Assembly: GCA_963921935.1 (NCBI GenBank)
Contig: OY998181.1
Location: 140,205,423-140,269,422 of the forward strand
Source: Galeruca laticollis
Taxonomy: Eukaryota; Arthropoda; Insecta; Coleoptera; Chrysomelidae
DNA: 64,000 bases
Direction of reading: 5' to 3'
The translations under genes were made by a program, and so were the position numbers. Below are positions 44,093 through 55,853 of this stretch, piece by piece. How positions within the stretch are numbered: position 1 is the first letter of the stretch; each line of letters begins with the position of its first letter. The notes beneath the pieces were generated by a model, which had not been told where the DNA came from, made no database searches, and saw only the letters and a list, made by a program, of their open reading frames with translations.

Positions 44093-44757
44093 GTAGGTGA
44101 ATATTTCCTCATCTAAAACATCCCATTTGCCTATTTTTTTGCGATGCCACTTGTCGCAGCCGTGATGTCTATATGGGAGGTTGATTGTCCTCTCTTGAAG
44201 GTGGGCTTACCATTGTTTAGGATAGTCATATATTTGGATGCAATCCACTCTGTCCACATATCCCCCTTTCATAATTTGCTGGTGACCCCCAGCCCACTGC
44301 CTTAGCGTTGGCGTCCCCTGCCATTACACATTCCTTATGCCTGTCTGCCTCATCTGTCAAATTCCGGAATTCGTCCCCGTACTCCTGCTTTTTCAGGTTT
44401 GGAGAGATGTAGAACGCTATCAACGTCCAACTTTGTATATAAGGGCGATAAAACCCTCCCCTTTAATTATTTCCCTGGCGTTTATATTCCTATTCCCGAC
44501 GAACGTTGCTACATCCGTCCTGTTATCCTGAATCCACCCTGGTCCACTGGATATCTTTTTGTTTGGTTCCGGGGTTCCGGTACTATAATTAGATCAGCAT
44601 TTAACTCATCCTCCTTTGCCATGACAACGTCATGTGCTGCTGTGGCTCTTCCCACATTCACCTGCAAAATGTTGATCCCTGCTAGATTTGTGGTCACAGG
44701 CATTTTTCCTGCACTTCCTTGTACATCCACCCCGTTCTACGTATGTATGAATGATAG
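44093..44757 (-). pseudogene. R1-like non-LTR fragment 2 (endonuclease)
   Basis: Minus strand, from about 44757: GINILQVNVGRATAAHDV, LNADLIIVPEPRNQ, then in other frames MIAFYISPNLKKQEYG, ECVMAGDANAKAVGWGS and GQSTSHIDITAATSG, ending where the BEL LTR starts. It is related to fragment 1 but clearly diverged, so it is a separate copy. It truncates the piggyBac gene on its 5' side. Confidence 0.7.
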
Positions 44758-44759
44758 AG

Positions 44760-45673
44760 AACTTTATGAATAAAAGCATTGAGCAGAAGGCACGACGATA
44801 AAAGTAACCCTATAAAAGCTCGTAGCTCTGTTCGGGAAAGATCAGCAAATTCTGGTTTATTTTGTCGTTTGTAGAGATTTCCCATAGTGATAAGTTTTTT
44901 ATTAGTCCATTGTAGAATACAGTCATACATTTCATTAGAAAACAATTTATCGAAAAAGTCTAAAGGATCTGTTAGATTATTATCCAAAAGTGTTCGTGGG
45001 AGACTAATGATATTACGAGCTGCAGTACGAACGTTCCGGGTAGGTTCCTTTTTACTCCATTTATATCTGTTTTTTCCGAACCAATAGTTCTGCTTATTAG
45101 TTCTTTGGCTCCCGCATATTTCAATGTGCTCGACCTCTTCAAAGTCTTCTTCCTCTTCTAGGTTGTTCTCTGTATCACCTTCCTCCATACTTTCTTCTTC
45201 TTTGTTTTTTTTTCTCTTCATTTTCTTCTTCTGATGTATCTTCTACAGGATTATATAATTAGGATCATTATCGTCGTCACTAACTTCTTGCTCACTTTCG
45301 CTATCATGATTACTTTGTAAACAGACAGTCTCATCTAGTTCAGAATCACTGTTATCAACATCTGCTTCAAAATACCACTGTAAAAGAGTTTCTTCGAAAT
45401 TTGGATCACCTAATTTTATACGTTTCGACGAACTAGCCATATTCACAGTTCTGAATTTTTGGTACACTAACACGGACAAGGAGTCTACGATACTCCTTCC
45501 TATGTATAAATTACGATAACCACGGGTCACAGATAAACTACGCTTACAGTCGATCAGACACAACTAACTAGGAAGGTACCCAAACGCATAGACGAAATAA
45601 GTAAAAAGGGTGGGAGTAGCATCGAGAGAAATGTTCCGCGGAGTCTGTCAGACTCCTTGTCCGTGGTTAAGGG
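44760..45673 (-). pseudogene. PiggyBac-like transposase, N-terminal part
   Basis: Starts MASSSKRIKLGDPNFEETLL near 45440 with an acidic N-terminus. After a frameshift near 45243 comes YWFGKNRYKWSKKEPTRN, then DPLDFFDKLFSNEMYDCI and ELRAFIGLLL, the entry to the DDE_Tnp_1_7 (piggyBac) domain. It stops there, replaced by R1-like sequence, so the catalytic Asp residues are lost. The element end is identifiable: the minus strand reads TTAA (45677-45674) followed by CCCTTAACCACGG, consistent with the TTAA target rule. A 17-bp subterminal palindrome GGAGTCTG-T-CAGACTCC lies at 45640-45656. Confidence 0.8.
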
Positions 45674-45929
45674 TTAAAGATGGATTTATAAACTCTGTTG
45701 TTCCCGTTGTTCGTTGCTTGCTGTCTTTTCCAAATTGCTGGCGATTCGTTATTCACAGTTGTTCCCGAGTCGACTAATTTATATCGGTTTTTCGTTGCTG
45801 TCGTTGTTGAAATTTGATTGGTCACAACAGTGCCGTCTGACATATGTCATACGCCAGAAAAATTGACGTTAGACGTGGCAGATTATTTGTGTTTTGTTAT
45901 AGTTTTTGAACAGTTGATCTATTCATCAA

Positions 45930-47232
45930 AATATGAGGAGAGGAAATTTAATTGGCGCTTTTGCGTTGGCTACGTTATTTACTTATGGAATCTTAGAAAA
46001 AGCGGCGAACACGGCACTTTAAAGTAAGGCCTATCAACAGGCAAGTAATTCAGAAGGGAAACTTTGGCTATTTTATAAGAATGAAAAGTTTGGACGCCCC
46101 TCAATTCTTTAAATTTACTAGGATGACCAGACCGGTGTTCCATAAGTTGCTAGAGAAAGTTGGACCTCTGATTAGAAAACAACAACGTTCTGATAGTATT
46201 TCCCCTGAAGAAAGACTAGTGCTTACTTTGCAGTAAGTATTTATTTGTTTGATTAATAACTTTTGTGTATTGAATTATGTTTTTACTAAGGTACATTTCT
46301 CAAGGAACAAACATGCAGGTTTTGGCCTGGAGTTTTCAGATTGGGCATACCGCTGTACATAAAATTATCCATGAAACTTGCAGAGTGATATGGACAATCC
46401 CTAGCACGGAATATCTCAAAAGTCCTTCTAGCACAGAATATTGGTTGTTAATTGCAGAAGGTTTTGAAACCAGATGAAATTTTTCCCATTGTGTTGGTGA
46501 CTTAGATGGAAAACATGTTAACATCCAGTCACCTGCAAAGAGTGGATCACAGTTTTACAACTACAAAAAAACTTTAGCATCGTGTTACCTGTGATTCCAA
46601 AGATCAATTTACCCTTATTGACATTGGGGCATATGGTGCACAAAGTGATGGAGGAATTTTTAGGCAGAGTATCTTTGGAGAAAAACTTGAGGATGGAGAA
46701 ATAAATCTTCTTGAGGACAAGAAGTTACCTAATTCTGATGTTAAAATGCCATATTCTCTTGTGGCTGCTGAGGCTGTTCCAATGAAGTCGTTTATAATGA
46801 GACCATATTCAGAGAAAAACCTCGATTATAATGAAAACATCGTTAATTACCGACTATCACGTGCCAGACAAACCATTGAAAACAGCTTGCTAGGTGGAGA
46901 ATTTTTAAAACTACCATTATAGTTAAAATTGAAAATGTTGTCAACATTGTCAAAGCTGTCACTGTTCTACTTAATTTTTGTTTAAAGTTGATGAAGACTG
47001 ACAGTGAAGATGATATGTACTGTCCTCCTGGATTCGTAGACGGAGCAGGGATGGAAAATGGAGATTGGAGAAGAGATGGGACTCCTCTGCAGTCAGTAGG
47101 AAGAATGAATGCAAATAGGAGTCGTGTTGTCCTCTACCAATTGCGGCAGAGTCTCGCAAACTGTTTTGTGTCTGAGGCTGGACAAGTGCCATGGCAACAT
47201 AAAGTTGTAGAAAAGAATCTAATGACAATGTA
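45930..47232 (+). pseudogene. PIF/Harbinger transposase 1, broken
   Basis: Plus strand. An N-terminal exon (MTRPVFHKLLEKVGPLIRKQ, ending LTLQ with a GTAAGT donor near 46232) is followed by YISQGTNMQVLAWSFQIGHT and HKIIHETCRVIW. NFSHCVGDLDGKHVNIQSP follows with the first catalytic Asp. After frame breaks come DIGAYGAQSDGGIF and NYRLSRARQTIEN, and finally CPPGFVDGAGMENGDWR to the stop near 47232. TGA replaces a Trp codon at about 46476, and two or more frameshifts are present near 46590 and 46900. With the convergent MADF gene downstream it makes the standard two-gene Harbinger layout. Confidence 0.8.
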
Positions 47233-47540
47233 ATTGTTTCGATACATTTTAAAATGATATTGGTTTTTAAATTATATTAAAATTCCCAAAAAATGTGTGC
47301 CTATCACTATTATTTTGGTTGTTTATTCAATTTGATACTAACAAATATATATCAAATAAAATCAATAAATAACAAATTTCACAATAGATATATAGTAAAT
47401 ATTACATGACAGGTTTCAAAAACTGCAAGATTTGCATCATCGCAGAAGTAAACATGAAAATTGATATACACAAACTAAGATACCTACCATATTTTCAGAT
47501 GTAACATAACACAGATATAAGAAAAGAACAATTCACTGAT
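47233..47540. other. Convergent 3' region of the Harbinger gene pair
   Basis: AT-rich DNA between the transposase stop and the MADF-gene stop. No feature recognised. Confidence 0.4.
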
Positions 47541-48884
47541 ATACAACCATCATTATTTCTCTCCTCTTGGCTTTTGACTCCTCATGAGTCCTTCCCTCCA
47601 AGACAGTTCTATTTTGGTTGAGTGGCTTACTTAGATTGTTTGTTAATTGTTTCGCAATCTCCATCATGTTTTCTTCTGTTGTAGTGTTTGTTTTCCTTTT
47701 TTTTGACTGGAAACAGAATAAGTATCTAAATATCTTTTGTGTATTCATTATTCTTTTTGCTATTTTTTGGGAAATTAAACCACAATCCTTTTTTTTTCAA
47801 CATTTCTGTAACGTTAAACCTACCGTTATCAAGTATAAATCAGTTTGTAAATTTTTGTCCGTACCTGACAATTAGAAAACAATTCGACAAGACAATCAAT
47901 ATTATTTTGAAGTTCAAGACCGCAAATATTTTTTATCTACTGTTAATGGACCTTAAAAATTTTACCAGCATTACAATAAGTACTTGCAGTATAAACTTCA
48001 AAATAATATTGAGTGATTAGTTGTCGAATTTTGTTGTGTCAGGTAGGGGCACATATTTGAAAAACTATTATTCTTGAAAAGGTGACTGGTATGATACAGT
48101 AACATTGAAATTCAAATCTAAAAAAAAGGATTGTGGTTCATTTCCCAAAAATAATAAGTATCTACATTTCAAGTTCATAATAAAACATACCTGATCGAGG
48201 CGTTTCATCCACTCTGTTTGGCAAATCCTCTCTGTTTTCGACCAAATGTTCAGTTGGAGATATCAAACACTCCATTGTTGACCATGGAGATCAAGGTGAT
48301 GACGACAGACCAGGTGATGACAACGGCAATGAGGTGAATGAAGCTGCTGATTGAGGCCTTCATGAACTTTGGTCAGGTCTGTGATGGACATTTGGCCCTG
48401 CTCCAGATGCCCAACGCTCAATGTTTGTACGTTTTAAACACTGCATCTTATGTAAGCATATGCCTTTCCAACAACAATAGTAAATTACTCACTTTCTCGG
48501 CCGGCTATACTTTGAAAAAAAAAGCATTTTTGTGAAAAGATGCCATTTTTCCTCTGCAGCCGACCCTGATCGAGGACCTTCTCTTTTTTCTCTCGTAAAT
48601 TTATTCCTCAGACTTATCCAAGTCTTTTTGAGTTGTTCCGCTGGAAATACGGAAATACAAATTCTATGTTAATTCGCTACATTTTATAATCCAATTTAAG
48701 CTGGCAAGTGATAAATATGTGTATCAATTTTCAATTTACCCGCAGCCTCCTTCTTGGCGGTGTTTTTATAGTCTTTGTAACTTAGATTGAATAAGTATTC
48801 ATAATTTTGAATTGAATCTATTAATATATTACTTAGGTCGGACTGATTCATTTCCCTATCAAAATCCTCTTCCTCTTGAGACAT
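47541..48884 (-). pseudogene. MADF-domain protein of Harbinger element 1
   Basis: Minus strand, start MSQEEEDFDREMNQSDLSN at 48884. Exon 1 has the first half of a MADF domain (LIDSIQNYEYLFNLSYKDYK). Exon 2 begins after TTTCCGTATTTCCAG at about 48642 with EQLKKTWISLRNKFTREKRE and EEKWHLFTKM, the second half. A further exon ends DLPNRVDETPRSG|GTATG near 48190, and the last starts at 47708 after CTGTTTCCAG (SKKRKTNTTTEENMMEIAKQ). MADF proteins bind DNA and accompany Harbinger transposases as the second protein. A stop interrupts the MADF domain. A MITE sits in the last intron. Confidence 0.7.
47763..48152. mobile_element. MITE with long inverted ends
   Basis: About 390 bp. TTTTGGGAAATTAAACCAC followed by AATCC and a T run at 47763-47795 is mirrored at 48120-48152. 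A second inverted pair inside (47868-47925 and 47995-48055) shares TCAATATTATTTTGAAGTT. No coding capacity. The exact target duplication is unclear (TA-like). It lies in an intron of the MADF pseudogene. Confidence 0.7.
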
Positions 48885-49050
48885 TTTTAGAAATAATTAC
48901 AACACAGCAATATACAATACAATAGCGAACTATAAAATCAAAATGGCAAATGGAACCAACAAAACCAAAACACAAGCTTGTATCGTAAACAGCGCCACGT
49001 CAAGTAGGAAATGTCAACTTCACATGCAGAAATCGCGTATCACAAGAGTG

Positions 49051-49322
49051 AATCAGATTGGTGCTTTTAACTCGACAGCTGGTAGCACCATTAGTGTTGA
49101 ACTCTTCATATTTTGATTGTTTGACAAATTTTCGATGTATGCTAGCAATACGTTTTCAGAGTAATATGTGGCTTTATACTGTTCGGCCCACTTCAAGAAA
49201 CGCTTATAGATAAAATCATAAACACTTCGAAATTTTTCTGGTATCAAATTCTGTAAGGATTTCGCTAAAATCTGTGGCATTTCTGGAGGAGTGTACTGCA
49301 TTGTCTGAATTTCATCGACCAT
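49051..49322 (-). pseudogene. Tyrosine-recombinase-like N-terminal fragment (Crypton-like?)
   Basis: 89 residues: YTPPEMPQILAKSLQNL, FRSVYDFIYKRFLKW and SENVLLAYIENLS. This is the SAM-like core-binding pattern found at the start of many insect tyrosine-recombinase-type element proteins. The catalytic part is absent downstream. Function assignment rests on this pattern only. Confidence 0.45.
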
Positions 49323-49855
49323 ATCGCTAATAATAGATTATTATTATAACAAAAAATTCAAAAACAATTAACATTTTTGTGAGAAACTTATCTTTGAAGC
49401 ATCAGCCATCTCGTTATTTTGCAATTTTTAAATTTGACAACCAAGAAACGTCATTCATTGAATTAATATCCATAGGCGACTCGTGTTAGATCATCGAATA
49501 AAATGTGAAACTTTTTACATCAAGATAATTATTATATCCAGTGAATCGAATGAATTTAATAGATTTTATTATTATATTACGTATGTATTAATAAATAAAC
49601 CGTGATTTCAACACGTAAGACTCTTCAAATTTTGGTTTACACGAACCGTCTATGTATAATTTCAAGTCCTAGGAATTGAAGTATTTCAACTCAGATTAAA
49701 AAAAACGTAACTTCAACCGTTTCTATAGAGATACACAAAGGCGCGATTGTCGACCATTTGAAAATAAAAAAATATATTCAAAAATTTTGCAAAAATATTA
49801 CATTTTTCTTAGTTACTCTCTAACACTACATAACCTAAAAATATACAAATGATAT
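49323..49855. other. No gene seen
   Basis: AT-rich intergenic sequence between two transposon fragments. Confidence 0.4.
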
Positions 49856-50198
49856 TGTCAATATTTTCCAAGCATAACGGATTGATGTTGCCACGGAACT
49901 GCTCCCCAATTGTTGAAATATGCAGTAAAACTCTCCCTTGCACTAAAAGCAGCTGATGAAGTTCTCGCCCTGCTTCCCTGTACATGTAGTACCTGAGTTT
50001 GTAGCAACCCTTCGGTATTATTTACATCTTCTCCTATCACAACTGAGCGTAGTAAATGATTGTGCAAAACACAAGCGGCTTTTACAATATCATTCACAGT
50101 GTCCACTTTATTTTCAAATGGCCTTCTGAATACACGAAATCCTGAGGAGAGTATGCCGAAAGCACATTCTACGGTTTGTCGTGCTCGAGAAAGCCTGT
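49856..50198 (-). pseudogene. Harbinger transposase 2, C-terminal fragment
   Basis: The minus strand opens LSRARQTVECAFGILSSGFR with the third catalytic acidic residue (Glu in TVECAF), then DTVNDIVKAACVLHNHL, and ends WGAVPWQHQSVMLGKY. It is the family's C-terminus; the N-terminal two thirds are missing where the Penelope fragment begins at about 50199. No stop within the fragment. Confidence 0.8.
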
Positions 50199-50199
50199 C

Positions 50200-50480
50200 A
50201 GACCCTTAGGAATTTTGAAATCCGATACAGTGAACACACACGAGCATACAGATCAAAACAACCAGATAAATCCCACTACGCAAAACATCTACTTGACACC
50301 AATCATTCATTGACACCTAACACAAAACTAGAAGTGCTGCATATTTGTGAAAAGAAACAAGAACTGGATTTACTTGAAGAATTGGAAATTAGAAGACATT
50401 TAAGAAACCCAAAATATGAAGTTGTCAATGAACAGTTAAATCTAGGGAGTTCTCCACTAATAAACTGTCTTCTTAAGTGA
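50200..50480 (+). pseudogene. Penelope ORF C-terminus (GIY-YIG part)
   Basis: About 90 residues: FEIRYSEHTRAYRSKQPDKS, HYAKHLLDTNHS, LDLLEELEIRRHL and NLGSSPLINCLL. This is the distal half of the GIY-YIG endonuclease domain with the conserved Glu. The catalytic GIY-YIG box and all of RT are missing. Confidence 0.8.
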
Positions 50481-50741
50481 TAATTGTAAAGATTAGCAGA
50501 TATAGTTTTCCTGGTTTTCTATATCATTGCACAGTTATACTGATCTTAATCGGAAAAATGATATCCAGGATATCATCATAGGGCTAATAATATCTAAGCT
50601 TCAATATTTGTAATGTTACATCTTCTTCTTTTTTCTATAAACATATATTAAGTCAATCACAAGTTAAGTCACTTCTTGGTCTAGCCAAAAATAACTACTA
50701 AACATCAGGTAGGCATGAAATGAAATGTAACTTCTGTCATT

Positions 50742-50768
50742 CTGACGATGATATTGATTTACCGAAAC
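50742..50768 (+). ncRNA. Hammerhead-ribozyme-like core, Penelope 3' end
   Basis: CTGACGA (50742-50748), an extra T, GATA / TACC stem (one mismatch), GAAAC (50764-50768). The AATTGTC segment that supplies the cleavage triplet in the 39-kb copy is deleted, so this copy is probably inactive. Confidence 0.45.
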
Positions 50769-51297
50769 CATTTTTTAGAATTTTCAATAACTTTTATTAT
50801 ATTGTGGAATTAACTAGAAACCTTTTGACATAAATAACTCTAAGTCAATGGTTAATTGATATTTATCCTCCCAAATTTGTATAGTCAAACAAAGGCTTGA
50901 GAGCAACAATATAGCCTATCCAAAATTTTGGAAACATAAAGAGAATGTTCCTCATTGATTCACATTTTTAACAAAAAAGTGACCACTGTACCATCTATAT
51001 AGGAGAGAGTGGCCACCAATGGGGTATACAGCGGACACCACCTTTTTATTGCAAAAACTACACTTTTTATGCAGTATTTCTTTTATTGAATACAAAAAGA
51101 ACAAATCTAACACAAGTTTCAGCTAATTTCTACTAACAAATCATAATAAACAATAAATCTGAACACAACTAAATCTTAATTTTAATTAAAAATCATAAAT
51201 AAAAAACTAAAGAACGTTATATAAAGATAAATCAACGGAGAATTGATACGAATGAGACATTCTTATTGTTCCATCCGTATTTGTTGACTTGGTAGTT

Positions 51298-52185
51298 TCA
51301 TGACAATGTCACTTTTTCGTATGCGTTCCTGAAAAAAGAAACAATTAATTCTTCATCATGGTGAATTTCCCTTACTTGTCCAATATGATATTTATACGAT
51401 TTTTTAGTAGCAAATTTTACTAAAATAAAACTATTAATCTCAATGTCTTTGGTCTCAAAGCCAACATGGTTTTCATCAAAGTCCTCTGTCAACGTAGAGG
51501 AAGCATATGAAACATTGCCATCTTCGTCTGACAATTCTTCTTGAAATATTTAATTTTTTTTGTTCTTGGGAATCTTTGCATTAATATACTTACGCTGTAA
51601 TACTTGTCTTTTCACAGTAGATACTTTTTTAGCCTGCTTCAAACATATTTCTTCTTGAAGCCTCTGGAACACTGACGTATCTGTTAGAACATCTGTGCTT
51701 TTTTTATTTCTGGCCGTTCTCCGAGTGGTGTGCGTAGTTGATTTAGGATAAGGAATAACAGCTTCTGGTGAAAAATATAGTGTGGCTGGACTAGGGCTTC
51801 TTATTTCGGAAAGACCTACTATCTTTGGTTCAAATTGATCTGGAATTGATTCTGATGCATCTGCTCTCCGTAGGGTTGATTGATCGTGAGTAGAAGTCTC
51901 CGGTCTTGTCATATCTGGAACATCATCTGTTACACTTGCTGATAGAAACATAGAGTGGTCGAATATTCCCTCATTGAATGGACATATGCCTGTACTTTTG
52001 AAAGCTGAGATGCTGTTTTTTGAAGAAGATGATTCTGGATATGCTTTGGACAGGATCTCAGATATGTCGTAAATTGTAATTCGACGCCCGGGATGATTTA
52101 CAAGCCATTTTTGGCACTCGTTATTGTAATGCCTCTTCAGTGGACCATACACAGATTTATCGAGTGGTTGCATCCGATGACTGGT
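51298..52185 (-). pseudogene. Tigger/pogo transposase, C-terminal part
   Basis: Begins at the insertion junction with SHRMQPLDKSVYGPLKRHY, containing the third catalytic Asp, then GRRITIYDISEILSKAYP and GICPFNEGIFD. A long Ser/Thr/Pro-rich region follows and a Lys-rich end (51550). A further frame at 51534-51298 (FILVKFATKKSYKYHIGQVR) looks like the C-terminal extension of insect pogo-type proteins. Separated from the N-part by the solo LTR. Confidence 0.8.
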
Positions 52186-54333
52186 TGTTACAAGCTCATT
52201 TAGATATATCCCCCAAAGGTTAGGAACTAGGCTACCAATCAAAGAACACCAGCATTATTTAGAGGAAATCGTTTAAATGTACAAAAATTATTTCAAGAAC
52301 CTTTTAAGGAACAAAAGAAGATACAATCTTACCAGGTGTATCGCTTCGACCAAAAGTATTTATAACTAACTAAAACTAAAATCCCACCACCAAATATGAA
52401 AATAAAATGATTTTCCAACTGAAATAAAAGCAAATTCTCAAACTAAAATACATATAAAATTCATTGTTTATTTTGATAACAAGTTATAATTAATCATGTA
52501 TCTATCAATTGTCAATATTGTCACTATCAAACTTCAAAAATCATTACTTCATAAATGTCCCTAAATCCCATAAGCATAAGTGACTGCTAAACCAATATTT
52601 GAAATCAGTTTCACCAACAATTCTAAGAATCTAATAGATTTAGGTGGGAATTTTCAGTGTACAAAAAATATCTTTCTTTTTGCTATCCATGTGTATGGAG
52701 TGAAACGTTTGCCGCATTTCACGGAGTTTTTTTCAGAATTTTCGCAGGTAATCTTAAGTGTTACTTTGGTGATAAAGGCACCTATAAGTACTCTGAAGGG
52801 GATCAGAATTAAATATATGCGGAAATTCAATTGTAGTAATTGAAAATTCAATTCACCTTGAGGTCACCCGACATCGAAAGGTATGTACCTAGTTATAAAA
52901 TCAAGTAATTCACTGTACTTGTATACTCTATAGACTGAAGACTCTAACAACGCAAAGCACATTCTTATGGAACTGGTCAAAAGAACCACTGGTCTTCAAT
53001 TGCGGCTTTTACAGAAATATTCAGTTTAGCTTTTTAATAAAATCAGTAGCTTAAGTAATACTTGGTCATCATACTGAATCAAAGAAAATTCAACATTGAT
53101 TCCAACTTATTAACTAGCTCTACTAAGCGAAAGTTGTACTTTTCCGTAGATTTCGATAAGCTAACTGTATTATTGCTTGAGAAAGCTTCAGTTTCCTGTA
53201 GGCGAGTTAGGTCATTTAGATATTAGGATATGCTTAGTATGTCATAATTACTAGTGTCAGTTTCAATTATAAGATTAGCATGTTTAGATAGTCAAATTTA
53301 GCTATATAAAGAAAAAAAAATTACAAAACAATATAAGATATCTTAGGAAAAATAATTGATTCACGTATTTAAAATGGATATATTTTTATTATTACCTACA
53401 CCTTGTCAGCAAATGATGATACAGAATTATTCTTTTTAGACCTCTTTTGAATACCAATCATCATTGGACTCTCTGTTTCCAATTAGTCCTGGGAATACCT
53501 TGGACCCCAGATTCCTGTATACCTGACAAGTTACCAGCGCTGTTCGTCTGAGGACTACCATGTTCATATTATTTTAAAGGCTCAAGAAGCAACTGTATGA
53601 GGCGGTGCTGAACGAGTATTCCACCGCAATTTAACAGCTAAGTGGTAGTCATATGTGGGATCTGTTCTTTGTCAACATATAAAGTTTTAACACATATAGT
53701 TTAACATTCACTTAGGGGAAAACAACCACAATGAATTATTGAACACTGAACTCATATATTATATTGAATTACATATTAGAGAACCCTTTAGGACCTAGGC
53801 TCCTTATTGTAGATACATCAGTTCGTGGTCTAAAAATAAAATTTAAGATTTTAGTTATTGGAACAATTTGTGAAACTTCAAAGTGACTTACTTATGTTAT
53901 GTAAACGCAAAGTATACTCTGCGGTAGATATTCCTTAAACAATATAGTTGTTGGGGCATTTCAGTAACGCCACTTCGTTATAGCTAATTTACTTTTTGTT
54001 ATTATTACAAAAACAATTGTGATTTTTTGGATTCTTAACCTAATCGAGTTTACGTCGCCTCTTCGGGTAATTATTTAAAGTGTACGGCCTCTTCTAGGCT
54101 ACACAATTCAGCCACTAGTGGCCTTACGTTCGGCACTCTTGTAGCGCGCCACAAGTGCCGCCACCCACAATACCTTGCTATTATTATATGAAAGTCAGAA
54201 CCAAATATAGCTAAACAACCGAAACCGTATTGTTTTATTAGTAGCCTCAAATAACTGTATGTAACCTTCCCTGAGAGGTAATTGGGCTTAAAAGTATAAA
54301 AATATCTCTATCCAACATTCTACAGGAGTAACA
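52186..54333. mobile_element. Solo-LTR-like insertion, 2148 bp
   Basis: Ends TGTTAC..GTAACA (6-bp inverted, TG..CA) and is flanked by the direct repeat TGGT at 52182-52185 and 54334-54337. Removing it and one TGGT rejoins the Tigger transposase codons exactly (PPH|TSHRMQPLD). No ORF, and no second LTR or internal region was recognised. Size, termini and 4-bp duplication fit a solitary LTR of a gypsy-type element. Its parent family is not identified here; it is not visibly the LTR at 20838. Confidence 0.8.
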
Positions 54334-54337
54334 TGGT

Positions 54338-55316
54338 GTGTGGGGGGAGAGTTAATAATATAACATTATTGTCTTTTGCACATCTAATAACATCAAGGCT
54401 TAAATGGGACTCTTGGTTGTCCATTACAAACAAGACTGGTTTATCACTTTTTGGTTTGGCATGAAATATGAACTGCTCCATCCAATTCTTAAATAGCTCG
54501 CTTGTTATCCAACCGGTTTGTGAGGCAACGCCTTTGGTGCCTGGAGGAACATTATTGGTCATGTGATATTTGAAGTTTTTTCGTGAGAAAATTAGCATGG
54601 GGGGAACACTATTTCTAAGAGCGTTGATAGCTCCCACCATGGTTACTAGTATTCCTCTTCCAGCAGATGTTACCTGTCCCACCTGTTTCTGCCCTTTCGT
54701 GGCTATAATTTTAGTAGAACCTTGGACTGTTGTCAGGGCCGTTTCATCTACATTATAGACTTGACTTGGGTTAAAATTATGTTTTTCATATAAAATTTTT
54801 AAATTGGAAAAGAATCTTTGAACAACGGGTTTGTTGAAATCCATAGCGTGACCAAGAGTCGTAGGCCTCGGCGATGCGTATTGATACAGTTTTGTTACGT
54901 CTCATAAATCCTGTAAACCAATCTTTTCCAGCTCACCTATTCTTCGACCAAGACGAAGATATTTTCTTTTTGTGTAAAATTCATATGCCATGGTTTTGAC
55001 ATGTTTGGGTGTAAGACCATGGTGAAGCTTTGCCATCGTTTGCAGATAGCTAGTTAAAGTTTGCTCCTCATCCCTGTCAAATATCCGGTTAACTTCATAA
55101 TTGGGTGTAAGTCTTGGTGCTCCTTCTAAGAATCGGTCACTGAAGTCGATTTGATCTAGATTGTGTTTGCATTTATCTCTGTAGAGCCTCAATGTTATTC
55201 GTGGAATTTTATATTTCTCTGACACTTTTGAGGGAAAAACCTATCTCTATTACCTCATAAAGTTTGTCCTTCATGTCAATTTCTGGTGTATTGCCACACG
55301 AACTGGCTTTCGCCAT
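54338..55316 (-). pseudogene. Tigger/pogo transposase, N-terminal part
   Basis: Start MAKASSCGNTPEIDMKDKLY at 55316, then EVIEIGFSLK, a one-base shift near 55220, and EKYKIPRITLRLYRDKC (psq-type helix-turn-helix). The CENP-B-like part follows (EEQTLTSYLQTMAKLHHGLT). After more shifts near 54905-54860 comes the DDE_1 domain: VYNVDETALTTVQGS with the first Asp, SGRKN-like region, and VLFVMDNQESHLSLDVI with the second Asp (Gln where His is usual). It ends LLTLPPH at the LTR insertion. Confidence 0.85.
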
Positions 55317-55853
55317 TTTTATGTCTGCAAAAAATTAAAAAATGATTGTAGGAAACAGTGGCCACTCTTAGTTTGGTAAAACAAGTAGTGGCCAGTGTTC
55401 CCTCACAAACAGGTGGCCACTGTCACCGAAAGCACATATTTCAATATTTATTTAAAAACCCTTTTCTTAAATTATTGTTATAAACTTTAATAGTGAAAAA
55501 CTATTCCTTGAATATAATACATACATGGCTTACTTCACAAAACAAGATTTTCAGAATTTTAAATCGTTCGTTAAATGTTAATTTAAAATTAAAGCTACTT
55601 ACCAAAGTTAATGCAACGTGTTGTCGTACATGCACCATCACATATGAATGTTAACGAGGAACTACCGAGAATCAAACTGTATCCGGCACTGAGACGTTCA
55701 AGAGGATGTACACCTTCTATGTGATTGCGCTTTAAACAGATTACAGTGGAAAATATTGAAAGGTGACCACTGTTTCCGCATAGCCACTGTTGCCGGTCCT
55801 CCCCTACACTTCTTTTCAACAGAAACATGTTAATTAAAAAAAATATATCTGGA

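Larger units (their letters stand above)
50199..50826 (+). mobile_element. Penelope-like 3' fragment
   Basis: A 5'-truncated copy with GIY-YIG C-terminus (to 50480), 3' UTR, hammerhead-like core (50742-50768) and the terminal segment TATATTGTGGAATTAACTAG also found in the 39-kb palindrome. It abuts the Harbinger 2 fragment. Here ORF and hammerhead core share one strand, the expected arrangement. Confidence 0.8.
50999..55806 (-). mobile_element. Tigger/pogo-like element (split by a later LTR insertion)
   Basis: Contains a minus-strand pogo-family transposase (N-part 55316-54338, C-part 52185-51298). Near both ends lie repeated words of the type GTGGCCAC/GTGACCAC (51009, 55358, 55390, 55412, 55772). 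TAGGAGAG at the left and its counterpart CTCCCCTA at the right are candidate termini with a TA target; boundaries are uncertain by some tens of bases. Frameshifts make it inactive. Confidence 0.7.

Noticed and set aside
40200..44757. The two R1-like endonuclease fragments as one element split by BEL
   Set aside because: Both contain the same domain region with divergent sequence, so they are separate copies.
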